Assembly: GCF_010500895.1 (NCBI RefSeq)
Contig: NZ_JAAAWO010000003.1
Span: 286,999-350,998, forward strand
Source of the DNA: Alteromonas genovensis
Lineage (GTDB): Bacteria; Pseudomonadota; Gammaproteobacteria; Enterobacterales; Alteromonadaceae
Direction: 5' to 3'
Length of the DNA: 64,000 nt
Part shown: piece after piece, positions 55,000-61,804 of the stretch
Layout of the letters: each line of letters opens with the position of its first letter
Position numbering within the stretch: position 1 is the stretch's first letter
Notes under the pieces: generated by a model
Database searches by the model: none
What the model saw: only the letters and a program-made list of their open reading frames with translations
Told to the model about the DNA's origin: nothing
Position numbers and translations under genes: made by a program

Positions 55000-55450
55000 A
55001 CGCATTCGGTACGAATGTGTAAAAAAGCTTGAGCAACGCTCAACAACGATTGCGCAGTGAGTTGCTGTGTGAAACACAGGTGCTCACGTAGTAGGAGTCA
55101 GCATCGCAGATTAAGCCTAATTTTCGTTTGCCTCAGCAAACCAAGCACAAGTTGAGAATCAACTTGTGCTTGCCTGAGTATCAACGATACGAAAGCTGCT
55201 AGGTGTATCCGCAGCAACGCTTTTCCCGAAGCAACTGAAGGGAAAATTAGGCTTAATCAGCGGTAGCTGACTCCTTGTAAAACTTCTGTCGCCGACACAA
55301 CGTGGCAAGAAGCAGAGCAGCGACGAGTCGCGTCAGCTCTGCTGTGCAGAAGGTTTACTACAACGAAGTTGTTTGTACTTTTCGGTAGAAAAGTTCAGTA
55401 GCTAGGCAGTATGCCTAGCGTGGCGAAGCCTCGTCATAATGCAAAGCATT
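55000..55450. other. Array of about 14 strong hairpins (structured RNA or single-stranded DNA element)
   Basis: Gene-free stretch holding, in order, stems at 55000-55020 (loop GTA), 55029-55043 (AAC), 55057-55087 (inner loop GAA), 55143-55171 (13 bp, loop GAA), 55178-55190 (AAC), 55195-55215, 55291-55306 (AAC), 55311-55343, 55360-55372 (GAA), 55377-55394 (GGTA), 55401-55419 (8 bp, GTA), 55422-55430 (GAA) and 55438-55450 (AAA). Two long-range helices enclose the middle (55093-55125 with 55242-55275; 55277-55288 with 55347-55358). Triloops GAA and GTA dominate; these GNA loops are known to give extra-stable DNA minihairpins. It lies between the sigma-54 activator (divergent) and a winged-helix gene. 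Role unknown. Confidence 0.75.
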
Positions 55451-55518
55451 GTGCCCTACCCTGCTTATTTCTCCCAATGCGCTCCTATGTAATTTTTAAT
55501 TTAAATACGGAGAAAATT

Positions 55519-56493
55519 ATGAATTATATAGAACGAGCTATCGATACATCTATGAATCACATATGCATCACAAATCCAAACGATCCAGGGACACTTGGAT
55601 TGCTACGGGAAAATGCGGTCATAGCTATAATCGGAGGTTTCGGTGTTTCGACTAAGACAATACTTCAAAGGCATCTCAGCACGAGCCGCGAAAGCGTTAA
55701 CAAACTCGTAAATCGTCTGAAAAAGAAAGGTCTAGTGTCGGTTCATCATACTTTTTCTAATACTGATAGGGGCTTTATTGTTCTAACGGCCCATGGAATC
55801 AGAGAAGCAGAATTCTTACTAAATCGTGAATTGTATCTTCGCTCCGATATAAGTCGAGTAAATGAAAGAAATCTTATTCACGACTTGTCAGTCCAACTTG
55901 TAGTGCTAGAACTCGCTAAAACGCAAAAAATTAGCGGTTTTGCTACAGAACGAGATATTTCAATTCAGTTAGAACAACGCGGAAACGATCCCCGATTGAT
56001 TGATGCAATCGTTATAGATGCTGTGAGCAACCAATCTATAGCAGTCGAGATGGAAGCTTCTAACTCAAAAAATAAAGGAAATGGTGATATTCGTCGCAAA
56101 ATTCTCAGCAAATATTTACAAGAACTTGAGAGTAATAACGGGCTTTATGATTTTGTTTATATGTATAGTCATCGACAACGGTTTCTCACACAAATTGAGA
56201 AAGCACATACTAAATTGTTTGCTTCACAGCGGTCATCATTCACACCTGAGCAGCAAGAACTGCTCACGAATCGCATAAAATTCAAACATAATTTCTGTAA
56301 TACGATTTATGAGTTAATGTTTAATAGCAAAAGACAGCTTAACGATAACAAACTAGAATTGGCACGAAAAGACATGTACCTACTTCAACTAAAAGAAATT
56401 GAGAAGTTGGCACAAACATCAGGTGACAGAGTTGTCGAAATCAGAAGAGATGGCTTTGTTGAAGCCGGCAAGATAATGGGTTTGATAGAGTGA
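55519..56493 (+). CDS. Winged-helix, replication-relaxation-like protein
   Basis: About 324 residues. A winged helix spans roughly residues 35-100 (VSTKTILQRHLSTSRESVNKLVNRLKKKGLVSV, then GFIVLTAHGIREAEFLL). The next part (about 120-215) resembles the replication-relaxation/MobC-like family, with IDAIVIDAVSNQSIAVEMEASNSKNK echoing the D...ExE...K pattern of that fold. The C-terminus is helical. CGGAG is well placed before the ATG at 55519; the frame is open further upstream but that DNA lies inside the hairpin array. It is the only large plus-strand gene of this part of the island, followed by a terminator. Confidence 0.6.
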   Translation: MNYIERAIDTSMNHICITNPNDPGTLGLLRENAVIAIIGGFGVSTKTILQRHLSTSRESVNKLVNRLKKKGLVSVHHTFSNTDRGFIVLTAHGIREAEFLLNRELYLRSDISRVNERNLIHDLSVQLVVLELAKTQKISGFATERDISIQLEQRGNDPRLIDAIVIDAVSNQSIAVEMEASNSKNKGNGDIRRKILSKYLQELESNNGLYDFVYMYSHRQRFLTQIEKAHTKLFASQRSSFTPEQQELLTNRIKFKHNFCNTIYELMFNSKRQLNDNKLELARKDMYLLQLKEIEKLAQTSGDRVVEIRRDGFVEAGKIMGLIE

Positions 56494-56829
56494 CGACTTA
56501 AAAATTCTGGCCTTATGGGAGCCTTCCGGCTCCCTTTTTTTGTCCTCTGATAGCTTCGACAGTCTACAGCAGTCTCGGTGACTGAAGCGTTCTATCTACT
56601 GCCAGCACCTCTAGCAAGCAGCGAACCAGCGGGAAAGTACAGTGAGGTTTACTGAGCTTTCAATATGGTTCTCATATATTAAAAATATATTGATAAAAAC
56701 TGTGGTTCCGCACACATCCTTATATAGTCTCGAATGCAGGAAATTTTAATTCTTCATCAATAACAGCGAATTTTCCTTGCGTGGATCCTAATTAGTTGTA
56801 GGACAATAACTGATGAGGAGAAGCTACAA
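56494..56829. other. Intergenic region after the winged-helix gene
   Basis: 336 bp. It holds the terminator at 56517-56541 and the ribosome binding site GAGGAG before the small gene at 56830. Between them I see no repeat, RNA gene or convincing coding sequence. Confidence 0.5.
56517..56541 (+). terminator. Terminator of the winged-helix gene
   Basis: GGGAGCC (56517-56523) pairs with GGCTCCC (56528-56534) around TTCC, followed by seven T. It lies 23 bp after the stop. Confidence 0.9.
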
Positions 56830-57090
56830 ATGAGGATAGACTACGAAAGCGTTTTCAATGCATGTATTAAAATCAGCGGTAAATGGATGTCGTTAAGTAA
56901 CGCTCTGATTGGCATCGCTGCTGTAAATACCCTTTTGAATACAGCTTTTATAATTCTCGGTCATACTGAATACATTGAGTTCCAATCGCTCTCAAACAGA
57001 CTGATTTTAGTGTCGTTTGCATGCATTGGCATAGCATTGCTATTGGCTCTGGTATCTTGGTATGCGTTGCGAAAATTAGAAAGCAAATGA
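56830..57090 (+). CDS. Small two-helix membrane protein of unknown function
   Basis: 86 residues with two hydrophobic segments (about 22-43: LSNALIGIAAVNTLLNTAFII and 57-80: LILVSFACIGIALLLALVSWYAL). GAGGAG precedes the ATG by 10 bp, and a terminator follows directly, so it looks like a real monocistronic gene. No family is recognised. Such small island membrane proteins can be toxins or immunity factors, but nothing here shows it. Confidence 0.55.
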   Translation: MRIDYESVFNACIKISGKWMSLSNALIGIAAVNTLLNTAFIILGHTEYIEFQSLSNRLILVSFACIGIALLLALVSWYALRKLESK

Positions 57091-57095
57091 TATTG

Positions 57096-57120
57096 AGCAC
57101 CCCGCTGTGGGGTGCTTTTT
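57096..57120 (+). terminator. Terminator after the small membrane protein gene
   Basis: AGCACCCC (57096-57103) pairs with GGGGTGCT (57109-57116) around GCTGT, then a T-run. Confidence 0.88.
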
Positions 57121-57406
57121 CTAATTTTTCGCTAGTGGTACAGTGCTGAGATAGTGCTAGTCGTTAAAATTATGTCATTGATAACCATAAAGGTTATTTT
57201 CTATTGTGTTATTTCGCGAACAGCGAGACGCACAAAATCATCGCTAGAAATCGAAAAACCATTAATGTAGTTACAAACAGCAGGGCTACCAATCACTCCC
57301 TCTTACTCGGAAAACACAGAAAATAGGGTGTAGTCAGAGTGGTGGGTGCAAAAACTTAAAACAAAATAATCCAAATTTCTGTCAGCCGCCTCCACCATCA
57401 CCTTAC
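57121..57406. other. Gap between convergent genes
   Basis: About 290 bp (316 from the preceding stop, including the terminator). I see no gene, repeat or further terminator. A downstream signal for the minus-strand lipoprotein gene is not evident. Confidence 0.45.
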
Positions 57407-58528
57407 TCACAGGCGATTTGAGACAGCTTCCTCGCCGTCATTTTTTTCAAACAGTGCTTTCCACTCTTGCTCGGTGAAGATTTCTGTTCTTGCATCGTGG
57501 ATTTTTGCATTGATCATATTTGACTTTTGTAAATTCCTTGCACTACTGCGCGCTAATAAATGCGTGTAAGTGACTTTACCATCAGCTATAACTAAATCAC
57601 CCTGACAAGCCTCTACACTTTCATTAGTATTTCTATAACTAATATCTCTTTGTGCATAACAGATCTGAGTTTCTATTAAAACGAAGTTCGGATAAGTTTC
57701 ACTGGCTTTAGCGAAACCCAGTGTTTGACTGTTATCGTAATCCCAGCGGTAATAGTTTCCCATTCTATGGAGGGTTGCAGTGAAAAACTCTTTTGTCGTG
57801 ACTTTAGAGCCGAAGTATCGCTTTCCATTTACATAGATAAAATCTGCATCCCACAGTGAGAAAAAAGAACGCTCAACTGAGTATGGCTCATATCCTTCCG
57901 GCATTATAAGAAGGTCATTGGCATAGCTTTTAGAGAGAGTTTCTCCAAAAAATGATTTTTTTGTCCCATATGCCTCAAATTCTCTAATAGGTGATTCAAG
58001 TTCCTTGTTCATTTTCCAATCATGTTCCACGACGCCATTTTCAGACAAAAGAACTAGGTTCTTAGTATGCTCTTTTGCGGCTAAAGAAACGATATCGTAA
58101 ACTTTCTTATACCCACATTCACGATCACAGTCTTCCTCTACTTCTACCCAGAAGAAGGTTTTCTTCAGGTGATTTTCATATCTATTTCCTCGGAATAGTG
58201 CGAGTGGATTAAAAAAGTCGGTCAATGCTACGCCGCCACCAAAAAGCTGGGCGATAGCAAACCCCAAAAACATATCTCCACCGTCTGTGACTTGTCCTAA
58301 TGCTGACTCTTTAAAACGATAGAAGTTGTTGGATAACGCTTTTCGCTGGCCGTTGACAACCTGCATCGCGTCGTTTTTTGAGATGATGCCAAAGTCCACC
58401 ATGGTTTGATAAGACTCTGGCATAGCTGGTGGTGCATTTGTCACAGACTGAGAGTCGGCGTTGTCGGTACTGCTGCAAGCGGTCAGTAATATTCCGAGCA
58501 TCCCTGAGAGAATAAGAGACTTTTTCAT
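57407..58528 (-). CDS. Lipoprotein of unknown function
   Basis: 373 residues with a clear lipoprotein signal peptide (lipobox LTAC, cysteine near residue 18). The mature part has an N-terminal helix region (MVDFGIISKNDAMQVVNGQRKALSNNFYRF), a glycine-rich hydrophobic patch (FLGFAIAQLFGGGVALTDFF) and a beta-rich rest. It contains a tight pair of cysteines, CDREC, and other cysteines (CYAQ, EACQ) that might form disulphides. I do not recognise a family. It is transcribed alone and could be an envelope cargo protein of the island. Confidence 0.6.
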   Translation of the reverse strand: MKKSLILSGMLGILLTACSSTDNADSQSVTNAPPAMPESYQTMVDFGIISKNDAMQVVNGQRKALSNNFYRFKESALGQVTDGGDMFLGFAIAQLFGGGVALTDFFNPLALFRGNRYENHLKKTFFWVEVEEDCDRECGYKKVYDIVSLAAKEHTKNLVLLSENGVVEHDWKMNKELESPIREFEAYGTKKSFFGETLSKSYANDLLIMPEGYEPYSVERSFFSLWDADFIYVNGKRYFGSKVTTKEFFTATLHRMGNYYRWDYDNSQTLGFAKASETYPNFVLIETQICYAQRDISYRNTNESVEACQGDLVIADGKVTYTHLLARSSARNLQKSNMINAKIHDARTEIFTEQEWKALFEKNDGEEAVSNRL

Positions 58529-58946
58529 GAATTTAATCCTTTAAACTAGCGTATTTACTTAGAATGTTTTAACTCCATAGTCTCACATACTGCTCACCCT
58601 GCATCTTTTGGAGTTTTTTATATACCATTAAAAAACTAGCACACTTGGGATATCAGTTAAATTGTTTTGATGGAAAGCGAACAACGTAGTGTCCACTCCC
58701 CCTTTAACTGGACAGTACCACTGCTGATGTCCGCTTGGCTCATTGGAGCCTTCATTTCCACACAGAACTAACTTGCGGAATACGTGTATCTCCGCAGTTT
58801 ATACGCTAGTTATTCGACGGTAGTATCACCGCTAAGTTATTGTGTATAAGCGCCTTAAGAACCGTTCTTGGTCTTTGGTTTCAAAGCTCAGCTCTTTGTA
58901 GAGTTAAATCATAAAAAAGCGCTCTTTCGAGCGCTCAATAAGCGGA
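58529..58946. other. Intergenic region with the terminator of the small gene at 58947
   Basis: 418 bp between the lipoprotein gene and a small gene on the same strand. The right end holds the terminator 58913-58935; the left end must hold the lipoprotein promoter. I see no other gene or repeat. Confidence 0.5.
58913..58935 (-). terminator. Terminator of the small gene at 58947
   Basis: On the minus strand AGCGCTC pairs with GAGCGCT around GAAA, then a T-run (the plus-strand A-run at 58913-58918). It ends transcription of the short membrane protein gene. Confidence 0.85.
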
Positions 58947-59171
58947 TTAACTTTTCCGCAAAAGCCATAGCTTCAGCAGCATATACAACACCGCAGCCAC
59001 TATCGCTCCCAATAACAATCCATCTTCTTTAATCGGAAAGTTAGGGTTAATTTCTATTTCAAATACTATATTCATAGCATGCAAAGCCAGTAACACATAC
59101 GTCAATGTATGTAATAGATCCGTCAGCACTTTAGCAATGATCTCTATAAAGTTGTTTTTGTTTGTCTTCAT
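58947..59171 (-). CDS. Small membrane protein of unknown function
   Basis: 74 residues with two hydrophobic stretches (about 16-38 and 50-70) and a short charged tail. GGAGG lies about 8 bp before the ATG. It is followed by its own terminator and preceded by another unit with its own terminator, so it is probably monocistronic. No family is recognised. Confidence 0.55.
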   Translation of the reverse strand: MKTNKNNFIEIIAKVLTDLLHTLTYVLLALHAMNIVFEIEINPNFPIKEDGLLLGAIVAAVLYMLLKLWLLRKS

Positions 59172-59221
59172 GCATTTTCCTCCAGAAATTTAATGCATGA
59201 TTAACTAGGTTTGAGACACGG

Positions 59222-59245
59222 AAAAAAGCGAGCCACACGGCTCGC
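59222..59245 (-). terminator. Terminator of the gene pair at 59259-59966
   Basis: GCGAGCC (59228-59234) pairs with GGCTCGC (59239-59245) around ACAC, with the A-run at 59222-59227 giving U's on the minus-strand RNA. Confidence 0.85.
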
Positions 59246-59258
59246 CAATAAATTTCCA

Positions 59259-59669
59259 TCAGTCATCTGATATTATATCGAGCCAATATTTTTCGGCTGC
59301 GGCAAAATAATCTAATGGTGGTATTAAAAAGACATCTATAAATTCATCTCTGAATACTTCACAAAAGGCACATATTTCTTCAACGTGAAGTAGAAGAAAT
59401 GCATACATAGGGATACCTTCCAAATAACGCATGTCCTCAAATTCGGGGTTTTCAGCAAGAATCTGTTTACTCACACTAATGCCGCAAATAGTACCGTTTA
59501 CCTCTCGATGAAGATAAATATAGCGCTCATAAGTTAAATTTAGACCTTCTTCATTATCGTTGGTAATACAGGCAAGCCAAAGTATAGTTCCATGATCATC
59601 AAACGGAGATTTACTGGCTCGCTTATATACCCTCGTGAATAGATTCTTTTTATCAGTTTTATTGCTCAT
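59259..59669 (-). CDS. Protein of unknown function
   Basis: 136 residues, acidic C-terminal half. It is not membrane-bound. Features are an N-terminal charged region, IYLHREVNGTICGISVSKQIL in the middle and an aromatic/acidic C-terminus (EEICAFCEVFRDEFIDVFLIPPLDYFAAAEKYW). GAGG is placed five bases before the ATG. It follows the gene at 59709 by 39 bp and probably shares its transcript. I recognise no family. Such coupled small acidic proteins in islands could be anti-restriction or immunity proteins, but that is speculation. Confidence 0.55.
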   Translation of the reverse strand: MSNKTDKKNLFTRVYKRASKSPFDDHGTILWLACITNDNEEGLNLTYERYIYLHREVNGTICGISVSKQILAENPEFEDMRYLEGIPMYAFLLLHVEEICAFCEVFRDEFIDVFLIPPLDYFAAAEKYWLDIISDD

Positions 59670-59708
59670 ATTAACCTCGTGTTATGTACTCAAGGTTAAC
59701 TAGGCACG

Positions 59709-59966
59709 TTAAAAGGGAATGTTATGGTCTTCTAATAGTATCTTCGCAAATTTTATTGCTAGCTCTTTGTGTCTATCCACATGAATTGTTTTTTGCAGAT
59801 AATACAAAACTTGTTCTTTACGTTCGCCCTTACGTGTTGAGTAATCCATTTCTCCATCAACATAGTTTAAAGGATGCAACATCGCTGCTTCATAGAGTTT
59901 TTCGATTACAAAGTCGAAAGATGTTGGTAGACACTCTAGGTCAAATTCAAAAGAGTTGTTGTTCAT
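59709..59966 (-). CDS. Small protein of unknown function
   Basis: 85 residues, helical and acidic N-terminus (MNNNSFEFDLECLPTSFDFVIEKLYEAAMLHPL), basic middle (STRKGERKEQVLYYLQKT) and no membrane segment. A plus-strand frame overlaps it, but the minus-strand frame fits the neighbouring operon direction and has a GAG-type ribosome binding site. It is the first gene of a likely two-gene unit with 59259. Nothing further can be said about function. Confidence 0.5.
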   Translation of the reverse strand: MNNNSFEFDLECLPTSFDFVIEKLYEAAMLHPLNYVDGEMDYSTRKGERKEQVLYYLQKTIHVDRHKELAIKFAKILLEDHNIPF

Positions 59967-60080
59967 GTCATTCTCGCGTTTTAGTTAAAAAACTACGTAT
60001 GAGCACCCTTTGGGAATTTATCGGTTTATAGAACTAAACCTTCATAAAAGTCTTAAGTTAAATTCACGATTACTGGATAT

Positions 60081-61298
60081 TTAAAACGCACTAGAAGCCA
60101 TGGCTAACATGTCTTCGTTATTAGTGAGTAACCACTTGCTGTAATGCTTTTCTATCATTTTTATACTGTTATGACCCATTTGCCGTGCTACCCAAGCCAG
60201 CGGAAGGCCTGCCGATATAAGATGCGAGGCGTAAGTGTGTCTAGTTTGGTTAATTCCCCGTACCCGAACCCCACTTTTTACAAGCAGCTTTTTATAGGTT
60301 ACGTTTCGAAACTGATTGTCATGAGATAATGCCAGCCCCGTTCTTGAGTCAAAGAACACGAAGGTTACCTCTTGTTGCTTTTGGCTACGATTGTCTGGCT
60401 GAGTAACTGAAATATTTGAAATTGGGGAAGGTCTCAACATTTTTTGCCTCATCAGTATCTCTCGAGCTTTTGGTAATAACTCTACTATTCTTATACTCGA
60501 TTCGGTTTTAGGTGTTTTATAGTCCCGCTCTACCACTGCTCGTTGGACATGAATGATATTTCGATCAAAGTCGATGTCCTCCCAGGCCAAGGCCATAAGC
60601 TCACTTAATCTTAGTCCTGCATAGCAATTGAAAAGCACCATATTTTGCTCTGATTTTCGCGGCGTTTCTGTCAACGCTATGCGTCTAATTTCAGGCTGGG
60701 TGAAAGGATCTGGCTGACTTAAAGAAGCTTTCAACTTCAGCACCCTCGAAGTTGTGAGTGAGGCTATTGGATGTTTGTCTATCACTCCCTCTAACTGTGC
60801 AATAGTAATTATTTGAGAAAGAAGGCTGACTAATTCTTTGATGGTTTTGTCGCTCAAATACGCTAGCTCTATTGCTACCCATTTCTCAATATCCAATGGA
60901 GAGATTTCTGTGACACAAACGGATTCGAATTTAGGCTTTATATGTTTTCTAATTTTTCGTACATAATTCTTATAGGTGCAAGAAGCCAGTTTATGGCGCT
61001 TGATTTCTAAAAAGGTATTTATGTAGTTAGCCATGTCGAATTTATCAAGGCGGTTCGTGGCTGATGTTAGAAGCAGAAATTTATTAAAATTGTATTTTGC
61101 GAGCTGCTTATACTCTTTTACCAATTCGGCGGCTTTGAAGAGACCTGTTTTAGACGTATCAATATCCGTAGCTGGAATTCGATACAATTTTTTGTCTGCT
61201 CTGATGAGCAATCTAATTGATGTTGTGGAGCGGATATCCAAATTTTTGATATCGTTGGCTTTACAGAATGCTTTTGCGGCTTTTACTGATAGTTTCAT
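60081..61298 (-). CDS. Tyrosine integrase of the island, right end
   Basis: 405 residues. The N-terminal arm-binding domain (about 1-75) is of the DUF3596 or Arm-DNA-bind type, and the core-binding domain (about 90-190) is SAM-like. The catalytic domain shows R in AGLRLSELMALAWED (near 235), K in TPKTESSIR, RH in TRHTYASHL (near 350) and GHNSIKMIEKHY (H and nucleophile Y near 387), the complete R-K-H-R-H-Y set. It begins about 290 bp from tRNA-Ser and is the obvious enzyme for integrating into that gene. It is transcribed away from the tRNA. Confidence 0.93.
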   Translation of the reverse strand: MKLSVKAAKAFCKANDIKNLDIRSTTSIRLLIRADKKLYRIPATDIDTSKTGLFKAAELVKEYKQLAKYNFNKFLLLTSATNRLDKFDMANYINTFLEIKRHKLASCTYKNYVRKIRKHIKPKFESVCVTEISPLDIEKWVAIELAYLSDKTIKELVSLLSQIITIAQLEGVIDKHPIASLTTSRVLKLKASLSQPDPFTQPEIRRIALTETPRKSEQNMVLFNCYAGLRLSELMALAWEDIDFDRNIIHVQRAVVERDYKTPKTESSIRIVELLPKAREILMRQKMLRPSPISNISVTQPDNRSQKQQEVTFVFFDSRTGLALSHDNQFRNVTYKKLLVKSGVRVRGINQTRHTYASHLISAGLPLAWVARQMGHNSIKMIEKHYSKWLLTNNEDMLAMASSAF

Positions 61299-61526
61299 GG
61301 TAAACTCAATTTCGTTTACCTATTGATTTTAATGACTTTTTAATATATAAAAAGGAATCTTCGCTGCAAAGCTCAGACTAAATTCCTTCCAAAGTAAGAC
61401 TTTTCGCTATCCATTCAACGCTATAGTTCATATTACGTACAATAATTATATCGTTTTCAAAAGTCGCTAATTGCTATTTTGACGTTTAATAAAAATGTTA
61501 TACACTCATCAAAACTTAGTCGCAAA

Positions 61527-61544
61527 GATCCCAAAGTGATCCCA
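61527..61544. promoter_or_regulatory. Right copy of the 18-bp island-end motif
   Basis: GATCCCAAAGTGATCCCA, one base different from 27166-27183 and in the same orientation. It lies 42 bp inside the right attachment repeat. See the left copy for the proposed role as a recombinase or excisionase arm site. Confidence 0.6.
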
Positions 61545-61546
61545 AA

Positions 61547-61573
61547 CAAAAAAACCAGCGACTAAGTCACTGG
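61547..61573 (-). terminator. Replacement terminator for tRNA-Ser
   Basis: On the minus strand CCAGTGAC pairs with GTCGCTGG around TTA, then a run of T (plus-strand A-run 61547-61554). It lies 16 bp past the tRNA 3' end and inside the island. Confidence 0.75.
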
Positions 61574-61586
61574 TTTTATTGATAAT

Positions 61587-61616
61587 TTTGGCGGAGAGAG
61601 AGGGATTCGAACCCTC
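61587..61616 (-). repeat. Right attachment repeat (3' end of intact tRNA-Ser)
   Basis: 30 bp identical to 27055-27084. It includes the 3' half of the T-arm stem, the acceptor strand and the encoded CCA. It is the junction between the island and host tRNA-Ser, which remains complete. Confidence 0.9.
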
Positions 61617-61678
61617 GTTAGGTTTAACCCTAAACACACTTTCCAGGCGTGCGCCTTCAGCCACTCAGCCACCTCTCC
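61589..61678 (-). tRNA. tRNA-Ser (anticodon GGA)
   Basis: A 90-nt class II tRNA with a long variable arm (stem around GTTTAGGGTTAAACCTAAC) and an encoded CCA end. The anticodon loop reads CTGGAAA, giving anticodon GGA, which reads UCC/UCU serine codons. The acceptor stem GGAGAGG pairs with CTCTCC. Integration used its 3' end: the island supplied the last 28 bases or so and the gene stays functional. Confidence 0.95.
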
Positions 61679-61804
61679 AAATTTTTTATCAAGGATGTTT
61701 CAACAATGAAACTCCTTGAGCGCGCGTATAGTAGGTAAACCCGCCGCTATTATCAAGAACTTGCTTAAAATAAGTATGCAAGTGCTTATAAAACAGACTA
61801 TTTA

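Larger units (their letters stand above)
61299..61588. other. Right attachment region of the island
   Basis: 290 bp between the integrase start and tRNA-Ser. It holds the integrase promoter, the 18-bp arm-type motif (61527-61544) and the replacement terminator. I see no coding sequence in it. Confidence 0.6.
27055..61616. mobile_element. Genomic island integrated in tRNA-Ser(GGA)
   Basis: About 34.5 kb bounded by a perfect 30-bp direct repeat of the tRNA-Ser 3' end (27055-27084 and 61587-61616). Tyrosine recombinase genes lie near each end (28172-29704 and 60081-61298), and near-identical 18-bp motifs sit just inside each end. The cargo is dominated by restriction and other defence-type genes on the minus strand. 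I see no conjugation, capsid or tail genes, so it is neither a complete integrative conjugative element nor a prophage. A winged-helix gene and a hairpin array at 55000-56493 might be its replication or transfer region. Confidence 0.88.

Noticed and set aside
55000..55450. CRISPR array or retron RNA.
   Set aside because: The stems differ in sequence and spacing, there are no repeat-spacer units, and no reverse transcriptase or cas gene is in the window.
55440..55456. Sigma-54-like sequence on the minus strand in the array (GGGCACAATGCTTTGCA).
   Set aside because: GG and GC are separated by 11 bp instead of 10, and the bases are already explained by the AATGC/GCATT hairpin.
55411..55518. Upstream extension of the winged-helix gene to an ATG at 55411.
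   Set aside because: That stretch lies partly in the hairpin array and encodes a low-similarity tail; the ATG at 55519 has a well-placed CGGAG and gives the family-like N-terminus.
59684..60031. 115-residue plus-strand reading frame.
   Set aside because: It runs against the direction of the neighbouring unit and overlaps a better-supported minus-strand gene with a ribosome binding site.
27055..61616. The island as a complete prophage or integrative conjugative element.
   Set aside because: No capsid, tail, lysis, relaxase, coupling or mating-pair genes were found; only a possible mobility accessory gene is present.
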